A stretch of 64,000 nt of DNA from Rhizobium sophorae (GTDB taxonomy: Bacteria; Pseudomonadota; Alphaproteobacteria; Rhizobiales; Rhizobiaceae): contig NZ_JABFCN010000045.1 of NCBI RefSeq assembly GCF_013087515.1, positions 62,001-126,000 of the forward strand. The letters are read 5' to 3'. Positions 42,039-51,181 of this stretch are shown piece by piece. Within the stretch, counting starts at the first letter, position 1; every line of letters starts with the position of its first letter. The notes under the pieces were generated by a model. That model saw only the letters and a program-made list of their open reading frames with translations, had not been told where the DNA came from and made no database searches. The translations under genes and the position numbers were made by a program.

Positions 42039-43226
42039 ATGCGCGATCCTTACAAAATTCTGGGCGTCAGGCGCGACGCGGCAGCAGACGAGATCAAGGC
42101 GGCCTGGCGCAACATGGCCAAGGCGGCCCATCCCGACCACAATCAGGACGATCCGACGGCGACGGCCCGGTTCGCCGAGATCGGCCGCGCCTATGAAACC
42201 CTGAAGGACCCGCGCAAACGCAGCCTGTTCGACAATGCCGTGCGGATGGCCGAAGCCAAGAAGCACGAACAGACGATCATGCAGCAGCGCCAAGCCGCCC
42301 GCGAGGCGGCCGTGCGCGCCAAGGCGGCGCAGGCCAATGCCGAGCGCGTGATGGAAGAGCTGGCGCGCGCCGCCCAGAAGGCTGCCGCCGACGGCTCCAG
42401 GCAACAGGCAGGCTCCGCCGAGGCCGCCGACGAGATGGTGGATCGCATTTTCGGCGCCCAGGCCCGCGCGGCCGCCGGCGGCCAGGCGCAGGGTCGCGCC
42501 CAGCAGACGCAGTATCAGCAGGCCCAAAATCAGCAGACGCAAAACGCCCAGGGCGATGCCGGCAAGCGCATGGATGGCGATGCCGCCGAGGCCGACACCA
42601 AGGGCGACGAGGAAGCGAGCGAAGCTGGGGCAAATGCCGCCGCCAACCTGTCGCTGCCGCTCAGCATCCTGACAAACCTGGTGCGCCGTTTCACCGGCGC
42701 CAAGGATACCGGCCTCGAAAAAGCACCGGATGAGGTGACGACGGCGACGGTCACGATCGACGACGTGTTGAAGAGCGGCTGGATCACCGCGTCGCTGCCG
42801 GAGGGCCGCGAAATCGGCTTCGCCTTGCCGGCAGGCACGACCGATGGTCACGAGATCAGGCTCAAGGGACAGGGCTTCAAGCTGCCTGGCATGCAGCGCG
42901 GCGACGCCGTCATCAATATTCGCATCGCACCCGATCCGCGCTTTACGGTCGACGGCTTCGATCTGCACGCCGTGCTGCCGCTCAGCATCGAAAATGCCGT
43001 GCTCGGCACCGAGGCGCGTATCGAGGGACCGAGCGGGCCGCTGAACGTGACGATCCCCGCATGGTCCGGCTCGGACAAGACGATTAGAATTCCCGGCCAG
43101 GGATTGCCCCGCGAAGAGGGCGGCAGAGGCGATCTGGTCGTCGAATTGCGCATTATCCTGTGGGAAAAACCCGACGATAAAATCACCGATCTCATGCGGA
43201 GCATGCGCGAAGGCCTGTTCCTATGA
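42039..43226 (+). CDS. DnaJ/CbpA-like J-domain chaperone
   Basis: 395 residues. The J domain (1-70) starts MRDPYKILGVRRDAAADEIK with the HPD tripeptide at 31-33, so it can stimulate an Hsp70. A long Ala/Gln-rich charged linker (about 75-240, with QQTQYQQAQNQQTQNAQ-like repeats) leads to a CbpA-type C-terminal substrate-binding domain (GHEIRLKGQGFKLPGMQRGD, VVELRIILWEKP). The Cys-rich zinc domain of true DnaJ is absent. The frame is open to 41898, but the J domain begins at 42039. Confidence 0.9.
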   Translation: MRDPYKILGVRRDAAADEIKAAWRNMAKAAHPDHNQDDPTATARFAEIGRAYETLKDPRKRSLFDNAVRMAEAKKHEQTIMQQRQAAREAAVRAKAAQANAERVMEELARAAQKAAADGSRQQAGSAEAADEMVDRIFGAQARAAAGGQAQGRAQQTQYQQAQNQQTQNAQGDAGKRMDGDAAEADTKGDEEASEAGANAAANLSLPLSILTNLVRRFTGAKDTGLEKAPDEVTTATVTIDDVLKSGWITASLPEGREIGFALPAGTTDGHEIRLKGQGFKLPGMQRGDAVINIRIAPDPRFTVDGFDLHAVLPLSIENAVLGTEARIEGPSGPLNVTIPAWSGSDKTIRIPGQGLPREEGGRGDLVVELRIILWEKPDDKITDLMRSMREGLFL

Positions 43227-43347
43227 AATTTTTATGACATTCGCACCCTTTATTACGATGCCTAACAGTTGATGATCCCGGCCAAGCTTGAACCGATTAA
43301 CGGCCTATGCCATAGGCAGGATCGATCAGAATCCTAGGGAGCGAAAT

Positions 43348-44166
43348 ATGGCTCAAGCATCCGGCCTCATGGCAGGCAAACGCGGCGTCATCATGGGTGT
43401 CGCCAACAATCGTTCGATTGCGTGGGGTATTGCCAAGGCCATTCATGCGCAGGGTGGAGAAGTCGCGTTCACCTATCAGGGCGATGCGCTGAAGAAGCGC
43501 GTCGAGCCGCTCGCCGCCGAAATCGGCGCGACGCTCGTCGGCCACTGTGACGTCGCCGACGAAGCCACCATCGACGAGGTTTTCGAAAACGTCGAAAAGC
43601 TCTGGGGCAAGATCGATTTCCTCGTGCATGCGATCGGCTTTTCCGACAAGGACGAGCTGACCGGCCGCTACGTCGACACCTCGGCCGACAATTTCACCAA
43701 GACGATGCAGATCTCCGTCTATTCCTTCACCTCGGTCGCACGCCGCGCCGAGAAGCTGATGACGGATGGCGGTGCCATGCTGACGCTGACCTATTACGGC
43801 GCCGAAAAGGTGATGCCGAACTATAACGTCATGGGTGTCGCCAAGGCCGCGCTCGAAGCGAGCGTCAAGTACCTCGCCGTCGACCTTGGACCGCAGAACA
43901 TCCGCGTCAACGCCATCTCGGCCGGACCGATCAAGACGCTTGCCGCCTCCGGCATCGGCGATTTCCGCTATATTCTGAAGTGGAACGAATATAACGCGCC
44001 GCTGCGCCGCACCGTCACCATCGAGGAAGTCGGCGATGTCGGCCTCTACCTCCTGTCGGACCTGTCGCGCTCCGTCACCGGCGAAGTGCACCATGCCGAC
44101 AGCGGTTATCATGTCATCGGCATGAAGGCGGTCGACGCGCCCGACATTTCCGTTGTCAAGGACTGA
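43348..44166 (+). CDS. fabI: Enoyl-[acyl-carrier-protein] reductase (NADH)
   Basis: 272 residues. It reduces trans-2-enoyl-ACP in the last step of fatty-acid elongation and is the triclosan-sensitive type. FabI traits are GKRGVIMGVANNRSIAWGIA (cofactor site), a catalytic Tyr in TLTYYGAEKVMPNYNVMGVAK with the Y-x6-K spacing ending at the Lys, and INAISAGPIKTLAASGIGDF. GGGAGCG precedes the ATG at 43348; the upstream extension to 43288 is not supported. Confidence 0.95.
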   Translation: MAQASGLMAGKRGVIMGVANNRSIAWGIAKAIHAQGGEVAFTYQGDALKKRVEPLAAEIGATLVGHCDVADEATIDEVFENVEKLWGKIDFLVHAIGFSDKDELTGRYVDTSADNFTKTMQISVYSFTSVARRAEKLMTDGGAMLTLTYYGAEKVMPNYNVMGVAKAALEASVKYLAVDLGPQNIRVNAISAGPIKTLAASGIGDFRYILKWNEYNAPLRRTVTIEEVGDVGLYLLSDLSRSVTGEVHHADSGYHVIGMKAVDAPDISVVKD

Positions 44167-44189
44167 TTTCTCCATAGGGATGCGAGACC

Positions 44190-44780
44190 GTGCTTATCTA
44201 CGTGATCAGACACGGCCAGACCGACTGGAATGCGGAGCGCCGTCTGCAGGGTCAGAAGGATATTCCGATGAATGCCACGGGCCTGGAACAGGCCCGGCAG
44301 AACGGCATCGCACTGGCGGAGATTCTCGGCGATAGAACCGACGAATTCGATTTCGTCGCAAGCCCGCTCGGGCGCACGCGCGCGACGATGGAAATCATGC
44401 GCGCTGCCATGGGCCTGCCGCCGCTTGCCTATCGCACTGATCCGAGATTGGTGGAAATTTCCTTCGGCGACTGGGAAGGCTCGACGATCAAGGAGCTGAA
44501 GGCGACGCAGCGCGAGCGGGTGGCGGAACGCAACGCCTCGAAATGGGATTTCATCCCGCCCGGCGATGACGCGGAAAGCTACGAAATCCTCTCCTGGCGC
44601 ACCGGCTCATGGCTGAACTCTGTCGATCGTCCGACGGTCTGCGTGACCCATGGTGGCGTCATCCGCACGCTTTTCCAGACGATTGCCGACCTGCCGAAGA
44701 GCAGTGCCGCGGAAGGCGCGATCCCGCAGGACCGAATAGCCAGGATCGATACCGCAGAGCGGACGATTGCCTGGCTGTAG
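44190..44780 (+). CDS. Histidine phosphatase superfamily protein
   Basis: 196 residues, from a GTG start at 44190. It has the phosphohistidine motif YVIRHGQTDWN with the catalytic His, ASPLGRTRATMEIM (second Arg), the acid in FGDWEGSTIKELK, and CVTHGGVIRTLF with the second His. This is the cofactor-independent phosphoglycerate-mutase-like phosphatase branch; the substrate is not assignable. It starts 23 bp after fabI, so the two are probably cotranscribed. Confidence 0.9.
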   Translation: MLIYVIRHGQTDWNAERRLQGQKDIPMNATGLEQARQNGIALAEILGDRTDEFDFVASPLGRTRATMEIMRAAMGLPPLAYRTDPRLVEISFGDWEGSTIKELKATQRERVAERNASKWDFIPPGDDAESYEILSWRTGSWLNSVDRPTVCVTHGGVIRTLFQTIADLPKSSAAEGAIPQDRIARIDTAERTIAWL

Positions 44781-44810
44781 GCATTGCCAAGCCCGCCCCT
44801 TCTCCGCTGC

Positions 44811-45071
44811 CTATTTAACGATATCGAGATCGTTGATGACACGCTTGCCGTCGACCTCGGTATAGAAGACGATCACCTTCACGCCGGCTTCGAGGCCGTC
44901 GAAATTGAATTCCTCGGGCGCCTGATAGGTTTTGCCGTCATCGAGCGTCAGCACGAGGTTGGCCGTGTCGACCTTCTTGATCGTCGCCTCGACATCGGCA
45001 CTCTCGGCAAATCCGCTCATCGGTGACAGGAAGCTGGCTGTTGCCAAAAGCGTGGCGACGACGAAACGCAT
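44811..45071 (-). CDS. DUF1344 family periplasmic protein
   Basis: 86 residues. A signal peptide MRFVVATLLATASFLSPMSG is cleaved near FAES, followed by a small beta domain VEATIKKVDTANLVLTLDDG and KTYQAPEEFNFDGLEAGVKV, which is the DUF1344 signature found mainly in Rhizobiales. The function is unknown. The frame continues upstream to 45116, but the signal peptide places the start at 45071. Confidence 0.88.
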   Translation of the reverse strand: MRFVVATLLATASFLSPMSGFAESADVEATIKKVDTANLVLTLDDGKTYQAPEEFNFDGLEAGVKVIVFYTEVDGKRVINDLDIVK

Positions 45072-45315
45072 GGCGACAATCCTTCTAAGACGCTGCACGA
45101 GAAAATGACAGGCCACAGATAAGCTCCTGAATATGGCGAAAATTGCCCGTAAGAATGGCTTTTCCCGCCCAATTGATGAATAGGATTTTAAATATATTCA
45201 AGATGGTGCGTTAGTCCGCGGTTTTTCCCGTCCCGCGATCTTTCGGCATCGCCGGCGGGCAATCGTAAATTAACCCGCGCGCCCTACAGTTGCTCGTCAA
45301 CATGGGGGTTTCATT

Positions 45316-48300
45316 TTGTTATCCAGGCTCAGCGACAGCAAGCAGTTGCGGCGCGTGTTGAAGAATAGCCGCGTCTCGTTTCTGGTTTCGTCGCTTGTCG
45401 CCCTCGTCGTCATCATGGTCGGCCTCGGGCTCGACCAGGCCAATACTGCGTCTTATGTGCGCGAACTTCATATCCGCACCGAAAACGAGACGAACCTCAT
45501 CCGCGCCCGGGTCATGGCCGAGATCAATATGGACCTCAGCGTCGTGCGCGACCTGACGAACCTGATCTCCGTCAGCGCGGCAAATGGAGAGGAAATGGAG
45601 CGCCAGATCAACTGGCTGCTGATCCAGAACCCGTCTTTCATTCATATCGCCGTCGCGCCTGATTTCATCATCCGCGACATCCACCCACCGCAATCCGGCA
45701 ATGAGCGGATCGGCCGCGACGTGCGCGAGGCTCTCTTCTTTCGCAAGGCGATGACCGGCGCGACCAGCAACCAGTCAGCGCGCTTCTACGGCCCGATCAG
45801 CACCGACGGCCGGGACGCCTTTGCCATCTTCTTCCCGGTTTACGTCAAGGAGAATGGCCAGCGGCGGATCTGGGGGGCGGTCGAAGTCGCCATCGATCAG
45901 ACCATGTTCTACCAGGCGACCGGGCTGATGCCGGCACGCGACCGGGAAAATCAGGAGCGTTATCCGCATCTCGGCCATCTTTCGATCGCCATTCGCGATA
46001 TCGGCTCGCCGACCGCCGCCAAAGCTCCTCCCCCCGCACCGTTCTTCGGGTCCTCCGATATCGATGGCAAGGATCCGATGCGCCAGAAGATCGGTTTTGC
46101 CGGCGGCCAGTGGGAGCTTTCCGCTGTCCCGAACAGCGGCTGGAACGCGATACCCGAAAACCGCACCGAGCTGCGCCTGATCATCGTTGCCGCCGGCTTC
46201 ATCATCATCGTGCCGATCTTCTTCGCCACCCTTCTGCTCGGCGAGCGCAATCGCAATATTACCGCGCTGGAGACGCGCGAGGCAAAATTGCTGGAACTGT
46301 CGCAGCGGCTCAACCTGGCGCTGGAATCCTCCAATATCGGCATCTGGGAGCTGGAGGATGATTCGAGCAGCCTGCTCTGGGACGCGCGCGCTGCAGCCCT
46401 GCACGGCAAAGCGGCGGCAGAAGGAAGCCGGGCGCTCGACGAATGGCTGGCGGCGGTCCTGCCCGAGGATCGTGAAACCGCCGAAGTGCATTTCTTCAGC
46501 TGCAGCATTGCCGGTGCCGCCTGCACGGCGCAGTACCGCATCCTGCTTGGCGACGGCGGCATCCGGCACCTGCGCTCGGTCGGCGCCTTCTATACGGATG
46601 CCGGCGGCGTCGGCAAGACGATCGGCATCGTCTGGGACGTGACCGCCGATGCGGTGACCACCGACACGCTGCGCAAGGCCAAGGATATGAGCGAGGTCAA
46701 GAATGCCGAACTGGAGCTGGCGCTTGAAGAGCTGTCGAGCCGCGAGGGGCAGCTCGCCGAGCTTTCCAGCCGGCTCGACCTGGCGCTCGATTCCTATCAG
46801 TGCGGCATATGGGAGGCTCGGCCGGGCCTCGGCGGCTCGATCTGGAACGAGCGGATGCACGAGCTCTATGGCCTTGCGCCGCGCAACGGCTTCATGACCG
46901 AAGAGACCTGGCTAAGCTGCATCCACCCCGAGGACCGGAGCCTGGCGCTCGAAAGCGCGCGCCACTTCAAGCGCAACGGCGACACGCACACTCTCGTATG
47001 CCGGGTGATCGTCGACGACGGCTCGGTGCGCTATGTGCGCTCGGTCGGCAAGGTCCACCAGACGGGGACCGGCGAGATGAAGATCATGGGCATCGCCTTC
47101 GACGCCACCGAAGACGTGCTGATGACGATCCGGCTGAAGGCGGCCAAGGACGAGGCGGTCGCCAAGAATATCGAACTCGAGCTTGTCAAGAACAGGATCG
47201 AGCACAATTCGCTGCACGACCCGCTGACCGCACTCGCCAATCGCCGCAAGCTCGACATTGCGCTCGAAAATCTCACCCAGGACGGCCGTCAGCAGCGGCA
47301 GAAATTCTCGATCCTGCATATCGATCTCGACCGCTTCAAGGATATCAACGACACGCTCGGCCATGCCGCCGGCGATGCGATGCTGGTGCACGCCTCGAAA
47401 GTGCTCGCCAAGAACGTCCGCGGCAGCGACATCGTCGCGCGCATCGGCGGCGACGAATTCGTCATCCTCGCCCTCGACGTCGGCGACAAGGAGATGGCGC
47501 AGCTTTCGACGCGGATCATCGAGGAGATGCGCCAGCCGATCGATTTCCAGGGTTTTTCCTGCCGCTGCGGCGTGTCGATCGGTATCGCGCTCGCCAACGG
47601 CATCCATGTCGATGCGCGCAAGGTACTGATCAATGCCGACATCGCGCTCTATCGCGCGAAAAGCATGGGCCGCAACCGCTTCGAATTTTTCAATCACAAT
47701 CTTCAGGCTGATATCATCAATACCAAGCGCACGGCCGACGAGATCCTCGCCGGCATCGACAATGGCGAATTCACCGCCTGGTATCAGCCGCAATTCTGCG
47801 CCCGGACGATGGAGCTCACCGGTGTCGAGGCGCTGGTCCGCTGGAAGCATCCGTCCAAAGGGCTGCTGACACCCGACAAATTCCTGCGCATCGCCGACGA
47901 GATCAATGTCGTGCAGATGCTCGACCGGATCGTGCTGGAAACGGCGCTGCGCGACAAGATGCGCTGGACCGCTCGCGGCATTGCCGTGCCCAAGGTCTCG
48001 GTGAATGTTTCGGCGCGGCGACTGCATGACGGCAGCCTGTTGGAATCGCTCGCCGATCTGCATATCCGTCCCGGCGAAATCTCCTTCGAACTGGTGGAAT
48101 CGATCTTCCTCGACGAGAGCGAGGACGTCGTCTCGCAGAATCTCGAGCGCATCAAGGCGCTCGGCATCGATATCGAGATCGACGATTTCGGCACCGGCCA
48201 CACCTCGATCGTCAGCCTGTTGAAGCTGAAGCCGAAGCGGCTGAAGATCGATCGCCAGCTGGTGCAGCCGATCGTCAATGCCTCGCAGGAGCGGGCGCTC

Positions 48301-48495
48301 GTCCGCTCGATCATCGAAATCGCCCGCTCGCTCGGCGTCGAGACGGTGGCCGAAGGGGTGGAGACGGCGGCGCATGCCGCACTGCTGCGCGATCTCGGCT
48401 GCGACATCCTGCAGGGCTACGCCTTCTCGCGGCCGCTCTCCTTCGACGATTTCACCAACGAGGCGACCGGGACGGGGTGGCGGCTGGCGTCCTGA
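45316..48495 (+). CDS. Membrane-bound PAS-PAS-GGDEF-EAL signalling protein
   Basis: 1059 residues from a TTG codon 7 bases after GGGGG. The first helix (about 20-40) and a second at about 288-310 enclose a periplasmic sensor resembling CHASE/dCache domains. Two PAS domains follow (about 330-460 and 485-605), then GGDEF (640-800) with an intact GGDEF at 711-715, then EAL (815-1055) with EALVRW (Glu838) and DDFGTGHTS. Both catalytic signatures look functional, so it may make or break c-di-GMP depending on signal. The ligand is unknown. It is a single gene with a 233-bp spacer before aroC. Confidence 0.93.
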   Translation: MLSRLSDSKQLRRVLKNSRVSFLVSSLVALVVIMVGLGLDQANTASYVRELHIRTENETNLIRARVMAEINMDLSVVRDLTNLISVSAANGEEMERQINWLLIQNPSFIHIAVAPDFIIRDIHPPQSGNERIGRDVREALFFRKAMTGATSNQSARFYGPISTDGRDAFAIFFPVYVKENGQRRIWGAVEVAIDQTMFYQATGLMPARDRENQERYPHLGHLSIAIRDIGSPTAAKAPPPAPFFGSSDIDGKDPMRQKIGFAGGQWELSAVPNSGWNAIPENRTELRLIIVAAGFIIIVPIFFATLLLGERNRNITALETREAKLLELSQRLNLALESSNIGIWELEDDSSSLLWDARAAALHGKAAAEGSRALDEWLAAVLPEDRETAEVHFFSCSIAGAACTAQYRILLGDGGIRHLRSVGAFYTDAGGVGKTIGIVWDVTADAVTTDTLRKAKDMSEVKNAELELALEELSSREGQLAELSSRLDLALDSYQCGIWEARPGLGGSIWNERMHELYGLAPRNGFMTEETWLSCIHPEDRSLALESARHFKRNGDTHTLVCRVIVDDGSVRYVRSVGKVHQTGTGEMKIMGIAFDATEDVLMTIRLKAAKDEAVAKNIELELVKNRIEHNSLHDPLTALANRRKLDIALENLTQDGRQQRQKFSILHIDLDRFKDINDTLGHAAGDAMLVHASKVLAKNVRGSDIVARIGGDEFVILALDVGDKEMAQLSTRIIEEMRQPIDFQGFSCRCGVSIGIALANGIHVDARKVLINADIALYRAKSMGRNRFEFFNHNLQADIINTKRTADEILAGIDNGEFTAWYQPQFCARTMELTGVEALVRWKHPSKGLLTPDKFLRIADEINVVQMLDRIVLETALRDKMRWTARGIAVPKVSVNVSARRLHDGSLLESLADLHIRPGEISFELVESIFLDESEDVVSQNLERIKALGIDIEIDDFGTGHTSIVSLLKLKPKRLKIDRQLVQPIVNASQERALVRSIIEIARSLGVETVAEGVETAAHAALLRDLGCDILQGYAFSRPLSFDDFTNEATGTGWRLAS

Positions 48496-48728
48496 TCGCC
48501 GCCTGCCGATCGGCCTCGCCCTCACCTCTCCCCGCCTGCGCAGAGAGAATGGCGGCAAGATGCGTCGCCCGTCCCTGGCAACGAACGGAAACAGCATTTC
48601 CTGAGCTGCCGGTTTGGCGCAAAGAAAGGCTTTTGCCTCGGCGGTTTTTTGGCCTATGAGTGTCGCGCCTTTTCAAGCAATGGCGCGGCCGGCAGCGATC
48701 GGCTTCGGCGCGCCACCGGTCGGAACAC

Positions 48729-49826
48729 ATGTCGCACAATACATTCGGTCACCTTTTCCGCGTAACAACCTGGGGCGAAAGCCATGGTCCGGCGCTCGGC
48801 TGCGTCGTCGACGGTTGCCCTCCGGGGCTCAGCTTCAAGCTCGAGGAACTGCAGGTCTGGCTCGACAAGCGCAAGCCCGGACAATCCCGCTTCGTGACGC
48901 AGCGGCGCGAGGACGATCTGGTGAAGGTGCTGTCCGGCGTCATGCTGGACACCGACGGCGAGACGATGACGACCACCGGCACGCCGATCTCGATGCTGAT
49001 CGAAAACACCGACCAGCGCTCCAAGGATTACGGCGAGATCGCCCGGCAATATCGCCCCGGCCATGCCGATTACACCTATGACCTCAAATACGGCATTCGC
49101 GACTATCGCGGCGGCGGCCGTTCCTCGGCGCGCGAGACCGCCGCACGCGTTGCCGCCGGCGGCATCGCCCGCCTTGTCGTGCCTGGCGTCACCGTACGCG
49201 GCGCGCTGGTGCAGATCGGCAAACACAAGATCGACCGCCGCAACTGGGACTGGGACCAGGTCGGGCAGAACCCGTTCTTCTCGCCCGATGCCGCAATCGT
49301 CCCGGTCTGGGAGGAATATCTCGACGGCATCCGCAAGAACGGCTCCTCGATCGGCGCGGTCATCGAAGTGATCGCCGAAGGTGTGCCGGCCGGCCTCGGC
49401 GCGCCGATCTATGCCAAGCTCGACCAGGATATCGCCTCGCTGCTGATGTCGATCAACGCCGTCAAGGGCGTCGAAATCGGCAATGGTTTTGCCGCCGCCG
49501 AAACCTCAGGCGAAGACAATGCCGACGAGATGCGCATGGGCAATGACGGCACGCCGATCTTCCTTTCCAACAATGCTGGCGGTATTCTCGGCGGCATCTC
49601 CACCGGGCAGCCGGTGGTGGCGCGTTTTGCCGTCAAGCCGACCTCGTCGATCCTGACCGAACGCCAGTCGATCGATGCGGAGGGCAAGAATGTCGATATC
49701 CGCACCAAGGGCCGGCACGATCCCTGCGTCGGCATCCGCGCCGTGCCGATCGGCGAGGCGATGGTCGCCTGCGCCATCGCTGACCATTATCTTCGCGACC
49801 GCGGCCAGACCGGCCGTCTGAAATAG
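48729..49826 (+). CDS. aroC: Chorismate synthase
   Basis: 365 residues. It forms chorismate from EPSP with reduced FMN, completing the shikimate pathway. The family signatures are GESHGPALGCVVDGCPPG, GRSSARETAARVAAGGIAR and FAVKPTSSI with RHDPCVGIRAVPIGEAM near the end. The frame is open to 48660, but the conserved start MSHNTFGHLFRVTTWGESHG is at 48729. ribB starts 12 bp after the stop, an arrangement common in rhizobia. Confidence 0.96.
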   Translation: MSHNTFGHLFRVTTWGESHGPALGCVVDGCPPGLSFKLEELQVWLDKRKPGQSRFVTQRREDDLVKVLSGVMLDTDGETMTTTGTPISMLIENTDQRSKDYGEIARQYRPGHADYTYDLKYGIRDYRGGGRSSARETAARVAAGGIARLVVPGVTVRGALVQIGKHKIDRRNWDWDQVGQNPFFSPDAAIVPVWEEYLDGIRKNGSSIGAVIEVIAEGVPAGLGAPIYAKLDQDIASLLMSINAVKGVEIGNGFAAAETSGEDNADEMRMGNDGTPIFLSNNAGGILGGISTGQPVVARFAVKPTSSILTERQSIDAEGKNVDIRTKGRHDPCVGIRAVPIGEAMVACAIADHYLRDRGQTGRLK

Positions 49827-49838
49827 GAGCGCTCTCCC

Positions 49839-50942
49839 ATGTCTTATGATCAGAAGCGCGTCGTCGACGCCATAAGGGCCTTCGAGGCCGGCGAGATCGT
49901 CGTCGTCATGGACGACAATGACCGCGAGAACGAAGGCGACCTGATCGTCGCCGCCGTGCATTGCACGCCGGAGAAGATGGCCTTCATCGTGCGCCACACC
50001 TCCGGCATCGTCTGCGCGCCGATGCCGAAGGAAGAGGCCAAACGCCTCAACCTCAACGCCATGGTGGCGGAAAACGATTCGGCCCACACCACGGCCTTCA
50101 CCGTCTCGGTCGATTTCAAGCACGGCACGACGACCGGCATCTCCGCCGACGACCGGACGCTGACGGTGCGCAACCTCGCCAATCCGAATGTCGGCGCTTC
50201 CGATTTCGTCCGTCCCGGCCACATCTTCCCGCTGGTTTCCCGCGAAGGCGGCGTGCTGATGCGCTCGGGCCATACCGAAGCGGCCGTCGACCTCTGCAAG
50301 CTCGCCGGCCTGCCGCTGATCGGCGTCATCTCAGAACTGGTCAACGACGACGGCACGGTGACGCGCGGCCCGCAGGTGGTGGACTTTGCCGAACAGCACG
50401 GGCTGAAGCTCGTCTCCGTCGCCGACCTCATCGCCTATCGCCAGCGCAAGGAAACGCTGATCGAACTCGGCACCAGTTTCGACATCGAGACGCCTTTCGG
50501 CAATGCCAAGGCCCATACCTATTCTCTGCCCTGGGACCCGATGCAGCATCTCGCCGTCGTCTTCGGCGACATCCGCGACGGCGTCGACATCCCGGTGCGC
50601 CTGCATCCGGAGAATGTCGCCGAGGATCTCTTCGGCAAGAACAGCCCGGTCGATTTCTACATGAAGAAGATTGCCGAGCAAGGCCGCGGCGTCATCGTCT
50701 ATCTGCGCGAAGGCTCGGTCGGCGTCGGCCACCACGACAACGGCCGCAAGGCCCGCAACCAGGGCCGAGAAGCCCATGCCGAAGCCCAGACGCGCGACAG
50801 CGAATGGCTGGAAATCGGCCTCGGCGCCCAGATCCTCAAAGACCTCGGCGTCAGCTCGATCAAGCTGCTCACCAGCCGCGAGCGCCACTATGTCGGCCTC
50901 GAAGGTTTCGGCATCAAGATCAGCACGACGGAGATCTGCTGA
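49839..50942 (+). CDS. ribB: 3,4-dihydroxy-2-butanone 4-phosphate synthase with degenerate GTP cyclohydrolase II domain
   Basis: 367 residues. The N-terminal DHBP synthase (1-200) has the acidic loop MDDNDRENEGDLIVAA, HTSGIVCAPM and SGHTEAAVDLCKLAG, and makes the four-carbon riboflavin precursor. The C-terminal half aligns with GTP cyclohydrolase II, but the zinc-binding Cys triad of that enzyme (pattern C-x-S-x-x-C-D-C) is missing: the region reads RLHPENVAEDLFGKNSP. GCH II activity is therefore unlikely, matching the RibBX-type proteins described in proteobacteria. It is cotranscribed with aroC. Confidence 0.92.
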   Translation: MSYDQKRVVDAIRAFEAGEIVVVMDDNDRENEGDLIVAAVHCTPEKMAFIVRHTSGIVCAPMPKEEAKRLNLNAMVAENDSAHTTAFTVSVDFKHGTTTGISADDRTLTVRNLANPNVGASDFVRPGHIFPLVSREGGVLMRSGHTEAAVDLCKLAGLPLIGVISELVNDDGTVTRGPQVVDFAEQHGLKLVSVADLIAYRQRKETLIELGTSFDIETPFGNAKAHTYSLPWDPMQHLAVVFGDIRDGVDIPVRLHPENVAEDLFGKNSPVDFYMKKIAEQGRGVIVYLREGSVGVGHHDNGRKARNQGREAHAEAQTRDSEWLEIGLGAQILKDLGVSSIKLLTSRERHYVGLEGFGIKISTTEIC

Positions 50943-50950
50943 GGGCTCCT

Positions 50951-51181
50951 ACCCTTCTTTCCAGCGGGGTCCGAAGGACGGGTTGAGACCCGTGGCTCAA
51001 CCGCGGTCAATGTCCGAAGGACAGATGAGGGGTGAGCGACGTTAGGAGCGAGTGCACTGAGCGGAAGCGAAGGGCAATATTGAGCGGCGTGCATGCAGCC
51101 CCCTCTTCCGGCTGCCGCCACCGACCGGGGTCGAGCCACGGGTCTCGACCCGTCCTTCGGACCCCCGCAGGGGAGAAGGGA
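50951..51181. repeat. Long imperfect inverted repeat between convergent genes
   Basis: Left arm 50951-51008 and right arm 51123-51181 are reverse complements over about 58 bp with few mismatches, separated by about 115 bp. Each arm itself contains a small palindrome (GGTTGAG...CTCAACC in the left arm). It fills the whole gap between ribB and the glycosylase gene, so it may serve as a bidirectional terminator or be a palindromic mosaic element. Confidence 0.75.

Noticed and set aside
46912..48597. A 561-residue minus-strand open frame opposite the PAS-GGDEF-EAL gene
   Set aside because: The composition is the mirror of GGDEF/EAL codons and there is no recognisable domain. The same holds for 9233-10693 opposite the first EAL gene.
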